NCBI RefSeq assembly: GCF_036962705.1
Contig: NZ_JBALOQ010000008.1
Span: forward strand, 72,443 to 136,442
Length of the DNA stretch: 64,000 nt
Source: Ferdinandcohnia sp036962705
GTDB lineage: Bacteria > Bacillota > Bacilli > Bacillales > Bacillaceae_L
Direction: 5' to 3'
The position numbers and the translations under genes were made by a program. The notes beneath the pieces are model-generated. The model saw only the letters and a program-made list of their open reading frames with translations, was not told where the DNA came from and made no database searches. Shown in pieces: positions 17,693 to 26,169 of this stretch (the first letter of the stretch is position 1; each line of letters begins with the position of its first letter).

Positions 17693-18445
17693 ATGATTGA
17701 AATCACTGAAGTGACAAAAAGATTCAAAGATAAAAAGACTTCTATAACAGCATTGAAGCATGTAAATTTTACCGTTGAAAAAGGGCAAGTGGTTGGCTTA
17801 CTAGGGGAAAATGGAGCGGGAAAAACGACACTCCTTCGAACGATTGCAACCCTATTAACTCCGACTGATGGGAGTGTAAAGGTAGCTGGATTCGACACAC
17901 AAAAAAATCCAGAACAAGTGAAAAAGAGAATCGGAGTCTTATTCGGTGGTGAAACTGGTCTTTATGATCGCCTAACGGCACGTGAGAATCTTGAGTATTT
18001 TGCAGCCCTTTATGGATTAAGTAAGCATGAAACAAAGGTAAGGATTGACGAGTTAGCGCGGATGTTTGGAATGCGAGATTACTTGAATCGTAAGGTCGGT
18101 GGGTTCTCTAAAGGAATGAGACAGAAAGTAGCGATTGCAAGGACACTCATCCATAACCCAGAAATTATTCTTTTTGATGAGCCGACAACCGGCCTAGATA
18201 TTACTTCATCAAATGTGTTCAGACAGCTTGTACATCAGCTTAAACGTGATGGTAAGACGATCATTTTCTCTAGCCATATCATGGAGGAGGTTTCCTTGCT
18301 TTGTGATTCCGTTGCGATGATGCATAAGGGAGAGCTTGTCTACCATGGTGATTTAGAGGAGCTTTATAAATCAGAAGGAAGCCAGGATTTAAATTATATA
18401 TTCATGAGTAAACTTGTTAGGGGGAACGAAACATATGCTTCGTAA
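17693..18445 (+). CDS. natA: NatA-like ABC exporter ATPase
   Basis: A 250-residue ATPase. Seen: Walker A GENGAGKTT near residue 40, signature GGFSKGMRQKVAIA (a GFSKG variant), Walker B IILFDEPTTGLD and switch His in IIFSSHIMEE. The ATG at 17693 has GAGGTG (17681-17686) six bases upstream; the earlier GTG at 17684 lies within that site. Paired with a membrane permease that overlaps it by 11 bp and divergent from natKR, it fits the Na+-extruding NatAB system of B. subtilis. Confidence 0.88.
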   Translation: MIEITEVTKRFKDKKTSITALKHVNFTVEKGQVVGLLGENGAGKTTLLRTIATLLTPTDGSVKVAGFDTQKNPEQVKKRIGVLFGGETGLYDRLTARENLEYFAALYGLSKHETKVRIDELARMFGMRDYLNRKVGGFSKGMRQKVAIARTLIHNPEIILFDEPTTGLDITSSNVFRQLVHQLKRDGKTIIFSSHIMEEVSLLCDSVAMMHKGELVYHGDLEELYKSEGSQDLNYIFMSKLVRGNETYAS

Positions 18446-19592
18446 TATATATTTAAAGGAATTAAAAGATTGCTTTAGAGATCGTCGAACATTGATACTT
18501 ACTGTGTTATTACCAGTCATTATGATGTCCGGATTAACTTTTTTCTATGAAAACCTGATATCAGATGGGGAAGGGGAGACTTTTCAGCTTGCAGTTGAAG
18601 AATCTTCCTTGAATGAGGCGGAAAACATATTTACAGGAGTAGAGAATGTTGAACTCATTGAATCGTCCAATCTGGAACAATCCATTCAGGACGGGGATGC
18701 ACAAGTCGGATTACAATTAACACCAAATTTCATTGAGGCCACTCAAAATGGGGAGGAAGCTTCAATAACTCTTATTGGGGATTCATTTAGTCAAAAGTCT
18801 ACTCAATTAAATGCGATTATCGTGAATGCTTTAGCGGTTTTTGAAAAAACAATTGTGGCAGACAATCTTCAGGAAGGCGGAGTCGATCCATCTATCATGC
18901 AGCCATTTGCAATTGAACAAATCGAACTTACAAATGAAGATCCAAGTGTGGAAATGCTTGCATTTTTAATTCCCTTAATCTTATCAATTGCAATCGGAGT
19001 TGGTTCTGGACCCTCTGCATCAGAATTATTTGCAGGGGAAAAAGAGAAGAAAACAATGGAAGCTCTCTTAATGACACCGGTAAAAAGATCTACATTGCTA
19101 CTTGCAAAATGGCTAACGATTGCAACAATCGGTTCAGTAATAGCCATTATTACATTGGGTGTAGTTGCATTGGAAATTAGTTTGTTTACAGAAAATCTCA
19201 AAAATGCTGTATCATTTGGAGATGACGCTTATTTAATCATTGGAATCGGAATATTACTTTCAATTATCTACGCTGGATTCACCGCATCATTAATCATGAT
19301 TACGAGTATTGCCGCGAAGACGATCAAGGAAGCGGGAAGCTATAGTAGTCCTGTCATGATGATTGCGATGTTCCCTGCAATGATGATAGTAGGGGTTGGA
19401 GTGAATGAACTTACAACTTATCATTTAGCTGTGCCAATTATGAATTTGTTTACTTTAATAAAAGAATTAATGTTCGGAATCATTAACTATGAACATATTC
19501 TACTTGCATTTGGTAGCAACATCGCATGTATGATCATTTTCTTTGTGATTGGTAGAATTATGTTTATGAAAGATAAATGGGTGATGAACTAA
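18435..19592 (+). CDS. natB: NatB-like ABC exporter permease
   Basis: A 385-residue membrane protein of the ABC-2 type, close to the 386 residues of B. subtilis NatB. Seen: one N-terminal membrane segment (about 20-38), an outside domain of about 150 residues, then five to six segments from residue 180 on. The cytoplasmic GEKEKKTMEALLMTPVKRSTLLLAKWL motif is conserved in NatB and related permeases. The start at ATG 18435, after AGGGGGAA, is preferred over the upstream reading from 18414. It forms the membrane path for NatA-driven cation export. Confidence 0.87.
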   Translation: MLRNIYLKELKDCFRDRRTLILTVLLPVIMMSGLTFFYENLISDGEGETFQLAVEESSLNEAENIFTGVENVELIESSNLEQSIQDGDAQVGLQLTPNFIEATQNGEEASITLIGDSFSQKSTQLNAIIVNALAVFEKTIVADNLQEGGVDPSIMQPFAIEQIELTNEDPSVEMLAFLIPLILSIAIGVGSGPSASELFAGEKEKKTMEALLMTPVKRSTLLLAKWLTIATIGSVIAIITLGVVALEISLFTENLKNAVSFGDDAYLIIGIGILLSIIYAGFTASLIMITSIAAKTIKEAGSYSSPVMMIAMFPAMMIVGVGVNELTTYHLAVPIMNLFTLIKELMFGIINYEHILLAFGSNIACMIIFFVIGRIMFMKDKWVMN

Positions 19593-19594
19593 TC

Positions 19595-19631
19595 AAAAAA
19601 CTGCCAACCGATCAGGGTTGGCAGTTTTTTT
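19595..19631. terminator. Bidirectional terminator between natB and cupin gene
   Basis: A perfect 15-bp stem (AAAAAACTGCCAACC with GGTTGGCAGTTTTTT) and a six-base loop, with T runs usable on both strands, between convergent genes. Confidence 0.9.
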
Positions 19632-19632
19632 A

Positions 19633-20004
19633 TCAGACGTCTTGAGCATATCGCTCATCTGGAATCTTTGTAAGAGTAACATATAGGCTCACATTTTCAG
19701 AGCCATCATTAACAAAGCTCAAGTTCTCCTCACCATTAATAACGATGACATCGTTCTGTTTTACTTTTACTTCTTGCTCATCAATTGTAAAGGTACCTGC
19801 TCCTGAAAGAACATGTAGATATACATTTGAACCTGGATGTTTATGGGCAGGTAGTATTTGATTTGGCATAAAGTTTAACACGAAGACCGTGCTACCACCT
19901 TCTTTAAAGATGACACGTTTTGTAAGTCTTTCCTCATTAAATTCAATAAAATTATCGAGCATTTCCTTTTTCAATTGAATCGCTCCTTTATTGTTTTTCT
20001 TCAT
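19633..20004 (-). CDS. Small cupin-domain protein
   Basis: A 123-residue single-domain cupin beta-barrel. Seen: cupin motif 1 in PAHKHPGSNVYLHVLSGAG (His ligands for a metal) and motif 2-like NDVIVINGEENLSFVNDGSENVSLYV. The second motif lacks an obvious His, so the metal site may be incomplete. Such proteins can be sensors, isomerases or dioxygenases, and no specific role can be assigned. It is a single gene ending at the natB bidirectional terminator. Confidence 0.8.
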   Translation of the reverse strand: MKKNNKGAIQLKKEMLDNFIEFNEERLTKRVIFKEGGSTVFVLNFMPNQILPAHKHPGSNVYLHVLSGAGTFTIDEQEVKVKQNDVIVINGEENLSFVNDGSENVSLYVTLTKIPDERYAQDV

Positions 20005-20100
20005 CTATCTATACCTATTATAAGATAGGAATAAAAGTCTTACAGTGATTTATATCATCTTTATTCTTAGAATAACCTTTGCCTATTTCGGTCGCTTTAT

Positions 20101-20931
20101 TTAGGAATACGAAATAATCATTCCGTCTTTACCCGCATAGGTTCCCATCGTTGCTCCCATATAATTAAGCATGACATCTTTCGGATGAAATTGGGCAATG
20201 ATTTCATTTTTAAGTGCCTCTGCTTCTTCGATGTTACCTGTGTGAGTGATTCCGAAAATGGTTTCAGAGAAATCTGATTTAGATTGTTTGATTACCTCTA
20301 GTAATCTCTTTTGTGATTTTTTCTTCCCGCGAATCTTTTCAAAGATTTCTACCTTTCCACCTGTCGCCCTTTGTAGCAATACCTTTATATTAAGTAGCTT
20401 TGCAAGAGAGCCTTGGAATTTGCTTAAACGACCGCCCTTTACAATATTCTCAAGTGTATCAAGGAGAATGTAGATATTCATGTTTTCACGGTATTCGGTG
20501 AGATTTATGATAATTTCATCTATCGAATGCCCTTTTTTTGCTAGTTCAGCCACTCTTAAAATTTGCATGCCGTGTCCTAACGAGCCTGCTAATGTATCAA
20601 AAACTGTTACTCTATTATCAGTAAGATCTTTTCCTATTGTTGCAGATTGGTAAGTGCCGCTTAATCCAGATGAAATTGTCAAACAAATAATTTCAGAATC
20701 AGCTGGGAACTTGGAATACACTTCTGCAAAAGTTGCAGGTGATGGCTGAGAAGTCTTTGGTAGTTCGGTTGCCGTAAACATTTTCTTAAAGAAATCCTGT
20801 GGTGTTAAATCCACACCTTCTCGAAACTCTTTACCTTCAATCGAAACATTCATGGGCACTACCGTAATATCATATTTTTGAAGAAGCTCAATCGGGAGAT
20901 CTGCTGAGCTATCAGTTACTATTTTAATCAA
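20101..20931 (-). CDS. DegV-family fatty-acid-binding protein
   Basis: A 276-residue DegV/FakB-type protein that binds a fatty acid, often for the FakA kinase. Seen: KIVTDSSADLP at the N terminus, PMNVSIEGKEFREGVDL, KTSQPSPATFAEVY, the carboxylate-binding SSGLSGTYQSA and LLDTLENIVKGGRLSKFQG. The usual DegV length is obtained with a TTG start at 20931, eight bases after a GAGG box. The longer open frame to 21027 adds 32 residues unlike the family. It is divergent from the TraB-like gene. Confidence 0.87.
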   Translation of the reverse strand: MIKIVTDSSADLPIELLQKYDITVVPMNVSIEGKEFREGVDLTPQDFFKKMFTATELPKTSQPSPATFAEVYSKFPADSEIICLTISSGLSGTYQSATIGKDLTDNRVTVFDTLAGSLGHGMQILRVAELAKKGHSIDEIIINLTEYRENMNIYILLDTLENIVKGGRLSKFQGSLAKLLNIKVLLQRATGGKVEIFEKIRGKKKSQKRLLEVIKQSKSDFSETIFGITHTGNIEEAEALKNEIIAQFHPKDVMLNYMGATMGTYAGKDGMIISYS

Positions 20932-21103
20932 CGTTAATCCCTCACAATTTCTAAAATCGTTATTATTTAAGTATATCATTTTCGTAAAAAGGATACGTTT
21001 TAGGAGACTTAGTTTATATTTTTCCAAAAAGAATTCAAATCTATGCCATTCTAGTTTAAAATTAAACTATACACAAATTGAGCATGTATAAGGAAGGTCT
21101 ATT

Positions 21104-22270
21104 ATGTCTGAAGAAAATATTACGAGGATCGAATTAGATGGTAAGGAATACATATTAATTGGAACAGCTCATGTTTCGAAACAAAGTGCTGAGCAGGTTA
21201 AGGAAGTTATTGAAGCAGAGAAGCCAGATTCAGTATGTATTGAATTGGATGAACAAAGATACCAGTCAATGATGGCGGGTAATAATTGGAAAGAAATGGA
21301 CATATTTAAGGTCATTAAAGAAAAAAAGGCTACATTACTTCTAATGAATTTGATGATTTCCTCCTTTCAAAAACGAATGGCAAGCCAATTCGGAATCAAT
21401 CCCGGTCAAGAAATGCTGCAAGGGATTGAGTCAGCAAAAGAAGTCGGAGCTGAACTTGTTTTAGCGGACCGCAATATTCAAGTAACCTTCTCACGGATTT
21501 GGAATGCTGTTGGATTCACGGGGAAAATGAAATTATTAATGTCGATTGTCTATAGTATTTTTAGCAATGAAACAATATCAGAGGAAGAGCTTGAAAAAAT
21601 GAAATCCAAGGATATGCTGAATTCGATGCTGACTGAATTCTCTACAAGCTTTCCGAAATTAAAAACTCCCCTCATAGATGAGCGGGATCAGTATTTAGCA
21701 CAAAAAATCAAACATGCTCCTGGTGAAAAAATAGTAGCTGTACTTGGGGCGGCCCATGTTCCAGGAATCAAGGAAGAAATAAAAAAGGAACATGATTTAA
21801 AGAAGCTTACTCAGCTTCCGCCAAAATCCAAAGCGCCAAAAATTTTCGGTTGGGCAATTCCAATCTTAATTGTAGCGATTATTGTGTATACTTTCTTTGC
21901 GAATCCAGAGGCAGGATTGCAGCAAACCATAAGCTTGGTTTTGTGGACAGGCTCTTTTTCAGCACTTGGTGCAGCAATTGCCCTAGGACATCCACTTACA
22001 ATTGTGACTGCCTTTTTTGCGGCGCCTATTGGGGTCATGCATCCATTAATTGCTGCAGGATGGATAGCAGGCTTTGTCCAAGCCTTTTTACGACGCCCAA
22101 GCGTGAAGGACTTTGAAACACTTTCAACTGATGTCTATAGTGTAAAAGGCTTCTGGCATAATAAAGTAACACGGATCTTGCTTATTATTGTTTTATGTAA
22201 TCTAGGTACAACACTCGGCTTATTTATTGGTGGCGCAGACGTAGTGAGATTGTTTATTAAGAATCTATAA
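21104..22270 (+). CDS. TraB/PrgY-family membrane protein
   Basis: A 388-residue protein with a TraB domain of about 230 residues followed by four or five membrane segments. Seen: IGTAHVSKQSAEQVKEVI near residue 19 and VLGAAHVPGI near 206, two His motifs shared by TraB, PrgY and TIKI-type proteins, plus IELDEQRY. The Enterococcus homologue limits pheromone signalling, and TIKI relatives are metalloproteases. In this chromosomal setting, without conjugation genes, the role is unknown. AAGGAAGG lies ahead of the ATG. Confidence 0.85.
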   Translation: MSEENITRIELDGKEYILIGTAHVSKQSAEQVKEVIEAEKPDSVCIELDEQRYQSMMAGNNWKEMDIFKVIKEKKATLLLMNLMISSFQKRMASQFGINPGQEMLQGIESAKEVGAELVLADRNIQVTFSRIWNAVGFTGKMKLLMSIVYSIFSNETISEEELEKMKSKDMLNSMLTEFSTSFPKLKTPLIDERDQYLAQKIKHAPGEKIVAVLGAAHVPGIKEEIKKEHDLKKLTQLPPKSKAPKIFGWAIPILIVAIIVYTFFANPEAGLQQTISLVLWTGSFSALGAAIALGHPLTIVTAFFAAPIGVMHPLIAAGWIAGFVQAFLRRPSVKDFETLSTDVYSVKGFWHNKVTRILLIIVLCNLGTTLGLFIGGADVVRLFIKNL

Positions 22271-22274
22271 AAAA

Positions 22275-22302
22275 AGGCCTGCCCAACTGGACAGGTCTTT
22301 TG
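22275..22302 (+). terminator. Terminator after the TraB-like gene
   Basis: AGGCCTG pairs with CAGGTCT, with an inner CC/GG step across a mismatch and an AACT loop, followed by TTTT. The A run on the other side lets it serve the convergent peptide-transporter gene too. Confidence 0.8.
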
Positions 22303-22310
22303 CTTTGTTA

Positions 22311-23804
22311 TTAGTTAACACCCTTCATGAACTTTTGAATCTTAGGTGACACCAATAAAAGGAGGATACCTAAAACAATTGATGCCGCACCAATTATACC
22401 AAAATAAGCCATTTCCGTTGCAGGTGTATAGAACTTAACAAGCTGTGCATTTAGAGCTTGCGCTGCAGCATTTGAAAGCATCCATAAACTCATCATTTGT
22501 GCTGTAAACGCAGCCGGTGCTAATTTTGTTGTAGCAGAAAGTCCAACCGGTGAAATTAATAATTCCCCAAGAACAACAATGAAATAACTTAGTACTAGCC
22601 ACATTGGATTTACTAATGATCCCGTTCCTGCAAAATATCCTGGTAAAAGAATCACAAGGAATGAAAGACCAGCAAATAACAATCCTAATGCGAACTTTTT
22701 CGGAACAGAAGGTTGGCGTTCTCCAAGCTTAACCCAGAACCATGCGAAAACAGGTGCAAGGATAATAATAAATAATGGGTTTAATGATTGGAACAAAGCA
22801 GGTGAAATATCAAAACCTGCAATACTTAACTGTGTTCGTGTATCAGCATAATTTGCAAGAATCGTTGCACCTTGTTCTTGAATAGACCAGAACATAACAG
22901 ATGCAATGAATAAAGGAATATACGCTAAAATTCTTGAGCGTTCAACATCTGTTGTTTTTGAACTACGATACATCTTAACAAAATAAATAGTAGGAATTAA
23001 GAAACCAAGTATACCAATAAGTGCGATAAATGAATCAAATGTAAGAAGACCTGTCGGAATTGCAATAGCAACTAAAATTGCAACTACAATTACACCAATA
23101 CCAATTTGAGTATAAACCTTTTTCTTTTCCTCAGGCGCAAGTGGATTTGGAACAATTGTCCCAGCAAGGCCAAGGTTTTTTTTCTTTGTAAGAACAAACA
23201 TGACCAATCCTACGAACATTCCGACAGCGGCAATCGCGAAACCTAAGTGGAAATTTTGCTTCATTCCAACTTCACCAACGATAATCGGAGCAAGGAATCC
23301 ACCAAGGTTGATACCCATATAGAAAATACTGAATCCAGCATCACGACGTGTATCTGTTTCACTGTAAATCTCACCGACAACACTAGATACATTAGGTTTT
23401 AACAATCCTGTACCAAGTACAATTAACACCATAGAAACAAAGAATAGGGTTATGTTTCCAGGTATCGATAATGCGATATGACCTAACATAATTAAAATTC
23501 CACCGTAGAATACGGCTTTTGAAGTACCGAAGATACGGTCTGCTAACCAACCACCAATAATCCCTGACATATAGACAAGTGATCCATAAATGGACATGAT
23601 GGCAAGGGCAGTGTGCTGATCAAGTCCTAGCCCACCCTTAGATACTTCATAATACATATAGAATACGAGAATTGCTCTCATTCCATAATACGAGAATCGC
23701 TCCCAGAATTCTGTGAAGAAAAGAGTGAATAGTCCTTTAGGGTGTCCGAAGAATCCCTTTTGAGGAACACTGTCCACAATTTTCTGTCTATTGTAGCCTG
23801 ACAT
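22311..23804 (-). CDS. dtpT: POT-family di/tripeptide transporter
   Basis: A 497-residue proton-coupled oligopeptide transporter with 14 membrane segments, near the length of B. subtilis YclF and lactococcal DtpT. Seen: FFTEFWERFSYYGMRAILVFYMYY (the ExxERFxYY signature), GGWLADRIFGTSKAVFYGG, GTGLLKPNVSSVVGEIY, FSIFYMGINLGGFLAPI, and FWSIQEQGATILANYADTRTQL late in the protein. It imports small peptides across the cell membrane. A canonical sigmaA promoter lies upstream. Confidence 0.9.
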   Translation of the reverse strand: MSGYNRQKIVDSVPQKGFFGHPKGLFTLFFTEFWERFSYYGMRAILVFYMYYEVSKGGLGLDQHTALAIMSIYGSLVYMSGIIGGWLADRIFGTSKAVFYGGILIMLGHIALSIPGNITLFFVSMVLIVLGTGLLKPNVSSVVGEIYSETDTRRDAGFSIFYMGINLGGFLAPIIVGEVGMKQNFHLGFAIAAVGMFVGLVMFVLTKKKNLGLAGTIVPNPLAPEEKKKVYTQIGIGVIVVAILVAIAIPTGLLTFDSFIALIGILGFLIPTIYFVKMYRSSKTTDVERSRILAYIPLFIASVMFWSIQEQGATILANYADTRTQLSIAGFDISPALFQSLNPLFIIILAPVFAWFWVKLGERQPSVPKKFALGLLFAGLSFLVILLPGYFAGTGSLVNPMWLVLSYFIVVLGELLISPVGLSATTKLAPAAFTAQMMSLWMLSNAAAQALNAQLVKFYTPATEMAYFGIIGAASIVLGILLLLVSPKIQKFMKGVN

Positions 23805-23835
23805 AATAGCAAAACCTCCAAAATAGTATATTGGT

Positions 23836-23865
23836 ATAATAATTGAAATTGTTTCACTATGTCAA
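23836..23865 (-). promoter_or_regulatory. SigmaA-type promoter of the peptide transporter
   Basis: On the minus strand a perfect TTGACA (23865-23860), an 18-bp spacer and TATTAT (23841-23836). The spacer holds a small palindrome TGAAA-CAA-TTTCA, a possible operator. Confidence 0.7.
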
Positions 23866-23958
23866 ACATAAGAAAATTCTGATTTGGTCCCATATTTTAT
23901 AAGGTTTTTAATTTTTTGTGTACTGAAAAGGTTTTATAAATTATTTTTTTAATAAAAT

Positions 23959-23984
23959 AAGCAGATTGCGCTTACAATCTGCTT
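23959..23984 (-). terminator. Terminator of the DoxX gene
   Basis: A perfect 10-bp stem, AAGCAGATTG with CAATCTGCTT, followed on the minus strand by an AT-rich ATTTTATT stretch, 30 bp after the doxX stop. Confidence 0.65.
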
Positions 23985-24013
23985 GATATTTCTATAAAAG
24001 GGTTATTTTTCAA

Positions 24014-24379
24014 TCATTTATGGTGTGATTTATACAAAATGTATAATAATGCCAGCATAACAATATCTAGCCTTGCTGCAAAAGCAAATTGTAGGAAGCC
24101 TGTATGTAGAATAGGAACTTTTACTAAAAGGATGGCTGCCACCATAATGATGAGTAACGGAATTGTTGCTTTTTTAACTTCTTTATTGATGGCGATGAGA
24201 ATTCCACAAATGATTTCTAGAATAGCGACGGCATACATGACAGTTCCTGGTGTAGGTAATGGTAGATTCATAAAGACGGCGCTTAGTTCGTTGGTAAGAA
24301 GTTTTAAAGCCCCAGCTGCAATAAACACATAGGCAACAGAATATCGAATGAGATTCATGCTAGAAAATGTTTTTTTCAT
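24014..24379 (-). CDS. DoxX-family small membrane protein
   Basis: A 121-residue protein with four membrane segments. Seen: SMNLIRYSVAYVFIAAGALKLLTNEL at the N terminus, typical of DoxX (the RxxxGxxFxxxGxxKL pattern), followed by hydrophobic segments near residues 42-62, 69-88 and 95-115. DoxX relatives take part in redox and stress processes, but this one has no informative neighbour. GGAGGGAT precedes the ATG. Confidence 0.8.
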   Translation of the reverse strand: MKKTFSSMNLIRYSVAYVFIAAGALKLLTNELSAVFMNLPLPTPGTVMYAVAILEIICGILIAINKEVKKATIPLLIIMVAAILLVKVPILHTGFLQFAFAARLDIVMLALLYILYKSHHK

Positions 24380-24542
24380 AGTTTAGGTTATCCCTCCTTT
24401 TTTTATATCTGTATGCCTGGAGGGACAATCTATTCTTACAATTAGTCGAGGCAACAATAAATACATAGAAAGTATTAAGCGAAACCATTTCGATTGAATG
24501 AATAAAATAGGCAAAAGACATCTCTAGAGAGGGTGATGTGTT

Positions 24543-25916
24543 TTGTCTTTTTATGTTAGGGCACGACCGAATGGTGTGATTGCCTATACTTCGGGTCGTG
24601 GTGGGCAATATGATATTTGGCTTTTTAATGTCCAAAATGGGACTCGGGTACAGCTTACGAATGGGTTGGGCGATTCTTTTACAAAGCCATTTTGGTCAGG
24701 GGATAATAGTAAAATCGCTTTTGTTGGGAAAAATCGGATTGTATATGTGATTTATCTTTCAACGGGTAGACTAGCAGCTATTGATCAACTCGGGCCTAAT
24801 GACGATCTTACATTGGATTGGTCTCCAAATCATCGGACACTTGCTTACGCAACGCGAAATTACATTATGATGTATGATGTTTTGTCACACCGAGCAACGA
24901 GTATTTCGGCTCCTGATGCATTTGATGTTCAGTGGCTTCCAAGTGGAAGGGAGCTGCTTTATCAGGGAGTAGATTCTTCAGGTATCCAGCAATTATTCCG
25001 TATTGCTACAAATGGCTCTGGAAGAAGGCAAATTACGAATAATGCAGAAGGTCCCTTAAATGATGTTTCACTTTCTCCAGATGGAACATTTGCTCTTTAT
25101 ACAACGCCGGGAGCAAGTATCTCACTGATTCGGACAGTCGTTTTGTCGACAGGGGAAGTTTACGAAATCAGAGGCGGGGGACAAGCAAAGAATTTCTATC
25201 CAACATGGTCACCTAATTCCCAGCTAATTGCCTTTAGTTCAACCGAGTACAATGAAGGAACTGGCTATTTTAATGAAATCCGTGTTGTTGGAAAACGTGG
25301 TGGAAACGAGCGAGTGCTTACGAAGTCTTCATGCTATGCGACACCTGTTACATGGTCCCCTAATAGCCGTTCAATTGCCTATTTATCGGGCTGCTCTGAA
25401 CAAAGCTCAGCTACCGAAATGTGGATGGTAGATTTACAGAATCCGTCTCCTGTCATGCTCACGAGAGAGACTCAAATTGGAAATCTGAGCTGGTCTTCAG
25501 GGAATATTCGTCCTTCACAAGCGGTCTATACAAATGAAACCTATAGAGTAAGATTCTTTTATCCATCGAGCTGGCAGAAGGTAGAGAATGAGAGATATGA
25601 AGGCGCAGATGGATTCTTTCAAATTTCCGCAATCGGTGGTGGGAATGATATTCATGAAGTCTGCAAGGGGGAGGCATACCACAAGCTGATGCCATATGGC
25701 TCTTCACCTCGCATTTACCAAACACGAATAAGCGGTCATGAGGCATGCTTGGTTTATCCGTCTGCAGATCAACCACCTGAAATGAATCGACAAGCAGCGG
25801 CAATCGTCAGATATCCTGCTCCAGTAAAAATTGAAGGTTCGACTTATAATTACTTCATATTATGGGCGGATGAAGTGCATCTGAATTCAATTGCAATAAC
25901 GATCACATTTCTATGA
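24543..25916 (+). CDS. TolB-like beta-propeller protein with C-terminal domain
   Basis: A 457-residue protein without signal peptide or membrane segments. Residues 1-320 hold repeated TolB/PD40-type blades: VIAYTSGRGGQYDIWLFNVQNG, LDWSPNHRTLAYATR, VSLSPDGTFALYTT, PTWSPNSQLIAFSS and VTWSPNSRSIAYLSG. The last ~130 residues (from YRVRFFYPSSWQKVENERYEG) form a separate domain resembling a PsbP-like alpha/beta fold. Translation appears to start at TTG 24543 after GAGGGTGA; no ATG is suitable. Four Cys residues occur in the C-terminal half. The cytoplasmic location and function are unknown; it is a single gene between unrelated neighbours. Confidence 0.72.
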   Translation: MSFYVRARPNGVIAYTSGRGGQYDIWLFNVQNGTRVQLTNGLGDSFTKPFWSGDNSKIAFVGKNRIVYVIYLSTGRLAAIDQLGPNDDLTLDWSPNHRTLAYATRNYIMMYDVLSHRATSISAPDAFDVQWLPSGRELLYQGVDSSGIQQLFRIATNGSGRRQITNNAEGPLNDVSLSPDGTFALYTTPGASISLIRTVVLSTGEVYEIRGGGQAKNFYPTWSPNSQLIAFSSTEYNEGTGYFNEIRVVGKRGGNERVLTKSSCYATPVTWSPNSRSIAYLSGCSEQSSATEMWMVDLQNPSPVMLTRETQIGNLSWSSGNIRPSQAVYTNETYRVRFFYPSSWQKVENERYEGADGFFQISAIGGGNDIHEVCKGEAYHKLMPYGSSPRIYQTRISGHEACLVYPSADQPPEMNRQAAAIVRYPAPVKIEGSTYNYFILWADEVHLNSIAITITFL

Positions 25917-25949
25917 AAAAAGGAGCGGCAACCTTTTGGTTGCCACTCC
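25915..25949 (-). terminator. Terminator of the small coiled-coil gene
   Basis: GGAG and GGCAACC pair with GGTTGCC and CTCC across a C/A mismatch, with a four-base loop. On the minus strand it is followed by a six-T run that overlaps the stop of the convergent propeller gene. Confidence 0.8.
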
Positions 25950-25951
25950 GA

Positions 25952-26128
25952 TTACATTTCGCGCAGCTTTTTAGATAATGTGCTAATCTCTACCTCAAGT
26001 TCTGCAATTTGACGTTCCAATGGTGAAATATTGCCATTTACAGAATCCAATTTCTCCAAATCATTTTGAAGGCGGACATAGTCTAATTTTAGCTCACGAA
26101 TCTTGTATTCAATTTCTTTTTTATCCAT
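25952..26128 (-). CDS. Small coiled-coil protein (SE1832-like)
   Basis: A 58-residue open frame, MDKKEIEYKIRELKLDYVRL to a C-terminal LSKKLREM, below usual ORF cut-offs. It is almost wholly helical and charged, with heptad Leu/Ile spacing, and looks like the short SE1832-type proteins of Bacillales. Support for a real gene: an AGAGG box eight bases ahead of ATG 26128, a strong terminator 3 bp after the stop, and coding that fills the gap between two genes. The function is unknown; it may dimerise as a coiled coil. Confidence 0.8.
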   Translation of the reverse strand: MDKKEIEYKIRELKLDYVRLQNDLEKLDSVNGNISPLERQIAELEVEISTLSKKLREM

Positions 26129-26169
26129 TTAAAGTCCTCTTTCCAAGTTTTTCTTCATTATAACATTCC

